Origin: JBHHYN01 sp046757565
GTDB lineage: Bacteria; Pseudomonadota; Gammaproteobacteria; Eutrophobiales; Eutrophobiaceae
Length of the DNA: 12,817 nucleotides
Assembly (NCBI GenBank): GCA_046757565.1
Contig: JBHHYN010000082.1
Span: forward strand, 1 to 12,817
Reading direction: 5' to 3'
In this document: positions 7,402 to 12,817 of the stretch, piece by piece
Position numbering within the stretch: the stretch's first letter is position 1
How the letters are laid out: each line of letters opens with the position of its first letter
The notes under the pieces: generated by a model
What the model was told of the DNA's origin: nothing
The model's input: only the letters and a program-made list of their open reading frames with translations
The model's database searches: none
Program-made: the position numbers and the translations under genes

Positions 7402-8094
7402 ATGACCACCCACCCAGACAGATTCCCGGCTGCGCCTGCACAGTTATTTCCGTTGACCCGGCATTTTTCTTATCGCATTACGCCGTTGTTGCTGCCTTTT
7501 CCTATTACCCCGAATCAGGTGACGGCTGCCTCGCTCCTGTTTGGCGTGGCCGGCGGGACATGCTTTTTATTTGGACAGTGGGGTTGGGACATCCTCGGCG
7601 CCCTGCTACTGGTCCTCTCCTATACCCTGGATAACTGCGATGGGGAGATCGCCCGGGTCAAGAATCTGTACTCCGCCTTCGGTGCAAAATTCGACGATCT
7701 GGCCGATTCGCTGGTCGATGCCGTGTTCTTTGCCATGCTGGGGATCGGGACATCGGAATCAACTGGTAACGCGATATGGATGTGGCTGGGCTTTGCCGCA
7801 ACCGCCGGGGCCGTTATCGATTACACGATTACTATCTACAAAGAGGCGCAGAGGAATGCCGATCCTTCAGTCGATAGACGCGATGCCGATGCCCGCGATC
7901 CAAAGAAGCCACAGGATGCCATCGACTGGATATTTTATACCTTCCACGAAATGAGCCGTGCCGAATTTTGCAACATCATCCTGCTGCTGGCGCTGTTTAA
8001 CGTGACCTGGGTATTGCTGCCTCTGGGCGCTGCCGGGGCGCAGATCTACTGGATCACCGCCCTGTTACCCAAGGCTCGTGGCTGGCATGTATAG
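7402..8094 (+). CDS. CDP-alcohol phosphatidyltransferase family membrane protein
   Basis: This 230-residue integral membrane enzyme transfers a phosphatidyl (or other CMP-linked) group from a CDP-activated lipid or alcohol to an alcohol acceptor, releasing CMP. The full family signature is present at residues 77-102: Asp77, Asp80-Gly81, Ala84-Arg85, Gly94, Asp98 and Asp102, with the canonical spacing DxxDGxxAR(x8)GxxxDxxxD. These aspartates bind the metal ions and the CDP substrate. Hydrophobic helices surround the motif (about 40-60, 63-78, 103-120, 122-145 and 192-225). A charged loop (about 147-172) lies between the fourth and fifth helices. The N-terminal ITPNQVTAASL is typical. The acceptor (glycerol-3-phosphate, inositol phosphate, serine, or something novel) is not readable from the motif. 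It lies 57 bases before hpnI on the same strand, so the product may be connected with BHP lipids. Confidence 0.9.
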   Translation: MTTHPDRFPAAPAQLFPLTRHFSYRITPLLLPFPITPNQVTAASLLFGVAGGTCFLFGQWGWDILGALLLVLSYTLDNCDGEIARVKNLYSAFGAKFDDLADSLVDAVFFAMLGIGTSESTGNAIWMWLGFAATAGAVIDYTITIYKEAQRNADPSVDRRDADARDPKKPQDAIDWIFYTFHEMSRAEFCNIILLLALFNVTWVLLPLGAAGAQIYWITALLPKARGWHV

Positions 8095-8152
8095 CATATT
8101 GCTTATCGCTTCATGGAGTTGTGGTACTCTTGATTAGAGACTGCTTGAAATA

Positions 8153-9301
8153 ATGGGTATTACCAGTTTGTCAATCATTTCCTGGATCGCGGTGATCCTC
8201 TCTTTTGTCTCTTGCGGCTATGTCCTGGTTGCAGTGCGCTGCATGCGAAGATTTGCCCAGGAATCCCCCGGACACGCTGTTGACGAAGAGAAAACACCGG
8301 TTACACTATTGAAACCCCTGTGTGGCATGGATCCGGAGCTGCTGGAGAATCTGCGCAGCTTTTGTTTGCAACACTATCCGCATTACCAGATCATCTTCGG
8401 TGTCATGGACAGGGAAGATCCGGCGATTCCCGTCGTGCAACAGGTCATTAAAGAATTCCCACAACGGGATCTGAAACTTGTCGTTGATGGGTCCCTTCAC
8501 GGCAGCAACCACAAGATCAGCAATCTGATCAATATGTATGCCTTCGCCAGGCACGGCCTTATCGTTATCTCTGACAGCGACATGCGTGTCTCGCCGGATT
8601 ATCTAAATGCTGTTACCGGGCCGTTTCAGGAGGAGGAGGTAGGCGTGGTAACCTGCCTCTATGTTGGCAAGGCCATCAATGGGTTGCCATCGAGGCTGGG
8701 GGCGATGTTTATTAACGAGTGGTTTCTGCCTGCAGCGCTGGTAGCAGTCAGGTTTGCCGGGAACCGTTACTGTTTCGGCGCCACCATGGTCGTGCGTCCG
8801 GGGGTGTTGGAAAAAATCGGTGGCCTTGAATCACTGGCCGATTACCTGGCGGATGATTATATGTTGGGCCGGCATGTCATTGACCAGGGGATGCGTGTGC
8901 ATCTGGCGCCTGTCGTTGTCGAGAATGTTATCCAGGAACCTTCTCTGAAGAGCCTGATCCTGCATGAACTGCGTTGGGCGCGTACCATGCGCACTGTACA
9001 ACCCATCGGTTATGCCTTTTCGTTTCTTACTGATGCGTTGCCACTGTCGCTGTTGGCGGCGTTGGTAATCTATTTTTCAACCGGTTCCATCAGTATTGGT
9101 GCCGGTCTGGCCGGGTTTGCCTTGTTCACCCGCTATCTGCTACATTCCGCGGTTAATATGAAGTTTGCCAGGCCGCAGCCGCTATGGATGATCCCTGTCC
9201 GGGACCTGCTTACTTTTACGATTCGCGTAGTCAGCTATATGGGACGGGTTGTGTCGTGGCGCGAACAGAAATTAAGTGTGAATCGTGCCGGCTATATATA
9301 G
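8153..9301 (+). CDS. hpnI: HpnI, hopanoid glycosyltransferase (GT2/GT21-like)
   Basis: This 382-residue membrane-anchored glycosyltransferase resembles ceramide glucosyltransferases. HpnI is known to add N-acetylglucosamine to bacteriohopanetetrol. An N-terminal anchor (about 7-29) leads into a GT-A domain with VTLLKPLCGMDPELLENL (50-67), a nucleotide/metal-binding DSD (141-143, in VISDSDMRV) and RYCFGATMVVRPG (205-217). The acceptor/catalytic segment is YLADDYMLGRHV (231-242), and LHELRWARTMR (270-280) is equivalent to the (Q/R)xxRW motif. Three C-terminal helices (about 290-312, 314-335, 349-366) complete the plan. All key residues are present. The start is ATG with a weak Shine-Dalgarno. 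The gene heads the hpnI-hpnJ-hpnK run, with a 66-base gap to hpnJ. Identification is strong because the family member and both partner enzymes are adjacent. Confidence 0.92.
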   Translation: MGITSLSIISWIAVILSFVSCGYVLVAVRCMRRFAQESPGHAVDEEKTPVTLLKPLCGMDPELLENLRSFCLQHYPHYQIIFGVMDREDPAIPVVQQVIKEFPQRDLKLVVDGSLHGSNHKISNLINMYAFARHGLIVISDSDMRVSPDYLNAVTGPFQEEEVGVVTCLYVGKAINGLPSRLGAMFINEWFLPAALVAVRFAGNRYCFGATMVVRPGVLEKIGGLESLADYLADDYMLGRHVIDQGMRVHLAPVVVENVIQEPSLKSLILHELRWARTMRTVQPIGYAFSFLTDALPLSLLAALVIYFSTGSISIGAGLAGFALFTRYLLHSAVNMKFARPQPLWMIPVRDLLTFTIRVVSYMGRVVSWREQKLSVNRAGYI

Positions 9302-9356
9302 ATAAAAGATAAGTCTTTGAGAAATTAACGTTATCCCGAATGGGTCATACACTCCT

Positions 9357-9360
9357 GGAG
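9357..9360 (+). promoter_or_regulatory. Ribosome-binding site deciding the TTG start of hpnJ
   Basis: GGAG at 9357-9360 lies 7 bases before TTG 9368, the ideal spacing, but 13 bases before the alternative ATG at 9374. This favours the TTG start. Confidence 0.55.
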
Positions 9361-9367
9361 TTTCAAT

Positions 9368-10798
9368 TTGGCAATGAAAAAGACATTATTCCTGAGTCCG
9401 CCCTCCTATGAAGGGTTCGATGGTGGCGCAGGCTCGCGATACCAGTGCAAACGCGAGGTCAAATCGTTCTGGTATCCTACCTGGCTGGCGCAACTGGCGG
9501 CGCTGGTTGACGGCAGCAAGCTGGTGGATGCCCCGGCCCGCGGCCTGTCGCTTGACGATGTCCTGCCCATGGCCAGTGACTATGAATTGCTGGTGCTCTA
9601 CACCAGTACCCCCACATTCCCCAACGATGTCAAGGTTGCCGAGGCCTTCAAGGCGGGTAACCCGGAACTGATGATCGGGATCTGCGGCCCCCACGTGGCC
9701 TATGACCCGGAATCCGGCGTTAACGCTTCCGGCGCAATTGATTTTGTCGCCCGTAACGAATTCGACTTCACCATCAAGGAGGTGGCACAAGGCAAGCCGT
9801 TTGCCGAGATAGACGGGTTAACCTACAAGGTGGACGGCAAACCCGTACATACCCGGGAACGCGCCGTTCTGGAGGACATGGACCAGTTGCCTTGGGTGAC
9901 GCCGGTCTACCGGCGCGACCTGGTGCCACAGGACTACTATAACGGCTATATGCTGCATCCCTATTTGTCCCTGTATACCGGCCGGGGCTGCAAGTCACGC
10001 TGCACCTTTTGTCTGTGGCCGCAGACCATTTCCGGACACAACTACCGGGTGCGTTCCATCGATAACATCGTCGCTGAGATGATCTGGGCGCGGGACCATT
10101 TTCCCGAGGTTAAGGAGTTCTTCTTCGATGACGATACCCTGACCGACAACATCGGACAGGTCGAGACCCTGGCAAAAGAACTGGGCAAGCTGGGGATCAC
10201 CTGGTCCTGTAACGCCAAGGCCAACGTCCCCTACAAGACCCTGAAAATCATGAAAGACAATGGACTGCGCCTGTTACTGGTAGGCTATGAATCCGGTAAC
10301 AAGCGCATCCTCATCAATATCAAGAAGGGGATCCGGCTGGACAAGGCCCGCGAATTCACCGAAAACTGCCACAAACTGGGTATCCTCATCCACGGCACCT
10401 TCATCCTCGGCTTACCGGGCGAGACTCATGAGACCATTGAAGAGACGCTGCAGTATGCCATCGAACTGAATCCCAAGACCATCCAGGTATCATTACCCGC
10501 CGCCTATCCCGGGACGTTTCTTTACAACCAGGCCAGGCAGAACAACTGGCTGGAGCGGGAGGGTGCGGACCTGCTTGCAGAAGACGGCGTACAACATAGC
10601 GTGTTGAGTTATCCTCACCTCTCCAGTGAGGAGATCTTCGAGGCGGTGGAGATGTTTTACAAACGTTTCTATTTTCGCCCCGGCAAAATGGCGTCACTGA
10701 CTATGGATATGTTGAGGAGCCCATCGGTCATGAAACGGCAGTTGCGTGAGGGGGTTGAGTTTTTCCGGTTCCTGTGGGGGCGGGAGAACGCCGCCTGA
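9368..10798 (+). CDS. hpnJ: HpnJ, B12-binding-type radical SAM enzyme of BHT cyclitol ether synthesis
   Basis: This is a 476-residue radical SAM protein. An N-terminal B12-binding-like domain (about 1-170, with LFLSPPSYEGFDGGAGSRYQ and GICGPHVAYDP) precedes the radical SAM barrel. The [4Fe-4S] cysteines are Cys208, Cys212 and Cys215 in GRGCKSRCTFCLWPQ, a canonical CxxxCxxC. FFFDDDTLTD (251-260) and LLVGYESGN are typical of the barrel. Genetic work on HpnJ assigns it the ring contraction that turns glucosaminyl-BHT into the BHT cyclitol ether. The length and the family opening match known HpnJ proteins. The start is TTG at 9368, supported by GGAG 7 bases upstream; an ATG two codons later (9374) is the alternative. 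The 3' end overlaps or abuts hpnK. Confidence is high because HpnI and HpnK flank it. Confidence 0.93.
   Translation: MAMKKTLFLSPPSYEGFDGGAGSRYQCKREVKSFWYPTWLAQLAALVDGSKLVDAPARGLSLDDVLPMASDYELLVLYTSTPTFPNDVKVAEAFKAGNPELMIGICGPHVAYDPESGVNASGAIDFVARNEFDFTIKEVAQGKPFAEIDGLTYKVDGKPVHTRERAVLEDMDQLPWVTPVYRRDLVPQDYYNGYMLHPYLSLYTGRGCKSRCTFCLWPQTISGHNYRVRSIDNIVAEMIWARDHFPEVKEFFFDDDTLTDNIGQVETLAKELGKLGITWSCNAKANVPYKTLKIMKDNGLRLLLVGYESGNKRILINIKKGIRLDKAREFTENCHKLGILIHGTFILGLPGETHETIEETLQYAIELNPKTIQVSLPAAYPGTFLYNQARQNNWLEREGADLLAEDGVQHSVLSYPHLSSEEIFEAVEMFYKRFYFRPGKMASLTMDMLRSPSVMKRQLREGVEFFRFLWGRENAA
10782..10786 (+). promoter_or_regulatory. Ribosome-binding site for the CTG start of hpnK
   Basis: GGGAG inside the 3' end of hpnJ has an 8-base gap to CTG 10795. 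This is the only well-placed Shine-Dalgarno near the hpnK start and lies downstream of the alternative GTG at 10774. Confidence 0.5.
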
Positions 10799-11622
10799 AG
10801 CAGCTCATCGCTACCGCAGATGATTTCGGCCTTTCCATCCCGGTGAATGAGGCGGTTGAGGCCGCCCACCGCAACGGTATTCTCACCAGCGCAAGTTTGA
10901 TGGTGACCGCAGCGGCCACGCAGGATGCCGTGGCCCGCGCCCGGACCCTGCCGGATCTGGCGGTCGGACTACACCTGGTGCTGGTCGATGGTAACCCCTG
11001 TTTGCCGGTCGGCGTTGTCCCCGCTCTGGTTGATCGCCATGGCCTGTTCAGCAAGCATCTGGCCAGCGCCGGCTGCCGCTTCTTCTTCCTGCCGGCCGTG
11101 CGTCGCCAGCTCGAGGCCGAGATCAGGGCCCAGTTTCAGACCTTCCTGGCGACGGGCCTGGCCCTGGACCATGTCAATAGCCACCACCACATGCACCTGC
11201 ATCCGACCGTGCTGGGACTCATTCTCAAGATCGGCCGGGAGTATGGGCTGAAGGCCATCCGTTTCCCCTTTGAACCACCGGGCCACACAGGTGGCAATGA
11301 GTGGCCGCACCGGGTTCTCGCGCCGTGGCTGGCGTTAATGAAAAACAGGATCGCACAGGCAGGCATCCACCGTAATCATCAGATCTTCGGTTTGCGGGAG
11401 AGTGGCGGCATGAATAGTGAGCGGCTGCTGGCGATACTGCAACGCCTGCCGGACGGAATTACGGAGGTTTTCTTTCATCCTGCCACACGGCGCTGGCCCG
11501 GTCTCGAGGCCGGGGCGGAACAGTACCACTACGAACAGGAGTATCAGGCGCTGATCGATCCCCGGATTGCCGAGGCCGTACGCCAGTCAGGCGTCCGCCT
11601 GATCGCCTTCAGGGATCTGTAG
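10795..11622 (+). CDS. hpnK: HpnK, YdjC-like deacetylase acting on GlcNAc-BHT (probable CTG start)
   Basis: This 275-residue (from CTG) carbohydrate deacetylase of the YdjC/ChbG family removes the acetyl group from N-acetylglucosaminyl-BHT made by HpnI. Metal-site and catalytic landmarks are TADDFGL (7-13; Asp9-Asp10), VGLHL with His60, and HVNSHHHMHLHP (126-137). FHPATRRWPG marks the late conserved region. HpnK proteins typically begin M-K-x-L-I-x-TADDFG. That methionine aligns with CTG at 10795, which overlaps the hpnJ stop in the arrangement CTGA. GGGAG at 10782-10786 is 8 bases before it. A GTG at 10774 would add seven residues (MGAGERR) but has no well-spaced ribosome-binding site. Either way translation is coupled to hpnJ. 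The stop lies 8 bases from the convergent hpnL stop. Confidence 0.9.
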   Translation: MKQLIATADDFGLSIPVNEAVEAAHRNGILTSASLMVTAAATQDAVARARTLPDLAVGLHLVLVDGNPCLPVGVVPALVDRHGLFSKHLASAGCRFFFLPAVRRQLEAEIRAQFQTFLATGLALDHVNSHHHMHLHPTVLGLILKIGREYGLKAIRFPFEPPGHTGGNEWPHRVLAPWLALMKNRIAQAGIHRNHQIFGLRESGGMNSERLLAILQRLPDGITEVFFHPATRRWPGLEAGAEQYHYEQEYQALIDPRIAEAVRQSGVRLIAFRDL

Positions 11623-11630
11623 AAGAAGCG

Positions 11631-12620
11631 TCACTGCGTTTGTGTTCTCCCATGGCGGCGCAACAGGATCCTGCTTTCGGCGGCCTGCCAGACCAACAGG
11701 CCCGGCAAATCGATCATGAATTCGCGAATGCGCAGGGCCAGAGAGAGGGCCAGGGCCTGTTCCGGATTAATACCGAGCAGCGCTCCCACCAGCATAAACG
11801 CGCCTTCCTGGATACCATAGGCGTTAGGGACCACAAAGGCCACGTCACCCATGGTCGCAGTCAGGCTCTTCAGCATCATTGCCTCGATAAGTGTGACGGG
11901 AGTGCCAAGCAGGTAACAGGCCAGCCACACCTCCGATGTCTGTACCATCAACCCCAGGGATTTGAGAGCGACGGCATAGAGAAACCGTTTTCTCTCCCGG
12001 TAGATACTGAGCACCAGCCCGTCCACCTCCCGTGCATTATGGGTAATACCTTCCCATGAATCCGACTTGATGAGTTTTGCGCCGAGTTGGCTCAGCAGGC
12101 TGAACATGCCGGCCCGCTGCACCATCAGAAATCCCGCCACGCCTGCCGCCAGCAGAAAAAAACCGGTTAAGGCGCTTCTGGCCAATCCGTTGTCGATGGA
12201 GAGATAGAACAGGATCCCTATCCCCGTCAGGCCCCAAACAATGACGGCAAACACCTGCACGGTTTTATCCACCAATACTGATGCACTCGCATCCGTCCCG
12301 CGACAGCCCCAATGGGTCAGCAACCGTGCCTTGACGATCTCTCCGCCGATGGTGGCCACGGGCAACAGGGTGTTGACGGCGCGCCCCATCCATATAGCCC
12401 AAAGGGAATGACCGAACGCTGGTTTGCGCTCTGCAATAAACAGCAGGCGCCATGCCTCAGTGGCAAACAGCAGATTGGGAAGCCAGACGGCGGGCAGGAA
12501 TAACAGGGTCCAGCCCGATGCCATTAACAGTTGGAACACATCGCCAATCCCTTGCCATGCCAGCAGGATCCCGAATAATCCCAGACCTGCAACAAGTCCG
12601 AGGTAGGAGATAACCTTCAT
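11631..12620 (-). CDS. hpnL: HpnL, hopanoid-associated membrane protein (LPG synthase TM / UPF0104 family)
   Basis: This 329-residue polytopic membrane protein is of the lysylphosphatidylglycerol-synthase transmembrane-domain type (UPF0104). That group includes lipid flippase-like domains. The conserved motif RAVNTLLPVATIGGEIVKA (80-98) is present, and hydrophobic segments fall at about 5-22, 35-55, 122-140, 148-168, 210-235 and 265-285. HpnL has no firmly established biochemical role; membrane transfer of a hopanoid or head-group donor is an inference from the family. The gene is convergent with hpnK. It therefore has its own transcription source to the right, or is co-transcribed with an upstream frame that ends in an ATGA overlap at its start. 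No Shine-Dalgarno is visible before the ATG, which would fit translational coupling. The C-terminus is basic (LLRRHGRTQTQ). Confidence 0.82.
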   Translation of the reverse strand: MKVISYLGLVAGLGLFGILLAWQGIGDVFQLLMASGWTLLFLPAVWLPNLLFATEAWRLLFIAERKPAFGHSLWAIWMGRAVNTLLPVATIGGEIVKARLLTHWGCRGTDASASVLVDKTVQVFAVIVWGLTGIGILFYLSIDNGLARSALTGFFLLAAGVAGFLMVQRAGMFSLLSQLGAKLIKSDSWEGITHNAREVDGLVLSIYRERKRFLYAVALKSLGLMVQTSEVWLACYLLGTPVTLIEAMMLKSLTATMGDVAFVVPNAYGIQEGAFMLVGALLGINPEQALALSLALRIREFMIDLPGLLVWQAAESRILLRRHGRTQTQ

Positions 12621-12817
12621 GCTGTATTAAAACACACGTTCAGCTGGATGACTTGGAGGGCAGGGGTGTTGTTTACTAGCCCGCATATTGCATGAGTTGG
12701 CGAGATGATCATGCCGGGCTGATGCGTTTTGAGCGTGCTCGCGACCGCAATCATAGCCGTAGCTCGGCTTTGGCTTCCTCGACTCTGTCTCCTGATTCGT
12801 TCTATCTCGAGAACGTG
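12617..12817 (-). other. Unrecognised open frame running off the right edge, ending in an ATGA overlap with hpnL
   Basis: On the minus strand a frame is open from the window edge for 66 codons. It ends at TGA 12619-12617, which overlaps the hpnL ATG in the classic ATGA arrangement. The residues (for example RIRRQSRGSQSRATAMIAVA, ending LNVCFNTA) match nothing I recognise and look only moderately protein-like. The plus strand is also open here from ATG 12692 to the edge, without a ribosome-binding site. A small inverted repeat, AGCCG-TAGCT-CGGCT (12755-12769), lies within. This may be a real upstream gene tail, a repeat fragment, or a chance open frame. Confidence 0.25.

Noticed and set aside
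8099..8130. Possible promoter (TTGCTT / TACTCT) before hpnI
   Set aside because: The 20-base spacing and weak hexamers do not support a call; hpnI is more simply read through from the upstream gene.

Overview
The window is 12.8 kb of bacterial chromosome. It carries most of a hopanoid (bacteriohopanepolyol, BHP) tailoring and transport locus, together with several lipid- or acid-metabolism genes that are not part of the usual hopanoid set. The recognised Hpn proteins (HpnN, HpnG, HpnI, HpnJ, HpnK, HpnL), the moderate GC content and the Shine-Dalgarno style point to Pseudomonadota. A single squalene synthase of the eukaryote-like type suggests a gammaproteobacterium. That taxonomic call is inference; no rRNA or marker gene is present. 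Coding density is high, and there is no tRNA, rRNA, CRISPR array or recognisable insertion sequence.

Layout. The left arm is transcribed on the minus strand from a divergent AT-rich spacer (5427-5668): squalene synthase, hpnG (adenosylhopane nucleoside phosphorylase), a PhyH-type Fe(II)/2-oxoglutarate dioxygenase, and hpnN (RND/MMPL hopanoid transporter). The right arm is on the plus strand from the same spacer: a two-subunit CoA-transferase resembling CatI/CatJ, then a CDP-alcohol phosphatidyltransferase preceded by a TATAAT box almost touching its start codon, then hpnI-hpnJ-hpnK. At the far right hpnL lies on the minus strand, tail-to-tail with hpnK and only 8 bases away. The last ~200 bases contain no recognised gene, but a minus-strand frame open to the window edge ends in a 4-base ATGA overlap with the hpnL start.

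How the genes fit together. Squalene synthase supplies squalene. The cyclase (hpnF/shc) and the adenosyl-adding enzyme HpnH are not in the window and must be elsewhere. HpnG removes adenine from adenosylhopane, leading toward bacteriohopanetetrol (BHT). HpnI adds GlcNAc to BHT, HpnK deacetylates it, and HpnJ (radical SAM) converts glucosaminyl-BHT to the BHT cyclitol ether. HpnN carries hopanoids toward the outer membrane. The PhyH dioxygenase, the CoA-transferase pair and the CDP-alcohol phosphatidyltransferase have no established place in this pathway and are the main leads. They could add hydroxyl or phosphatidyl modifications to BHPs or to a partner lipid, or they could be unrelated passengers.

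Start codons are notable. At least five of the eleven full genes appear to use non-ATG starts (GTG, GTG, TTG, TTG and a likely CTG).
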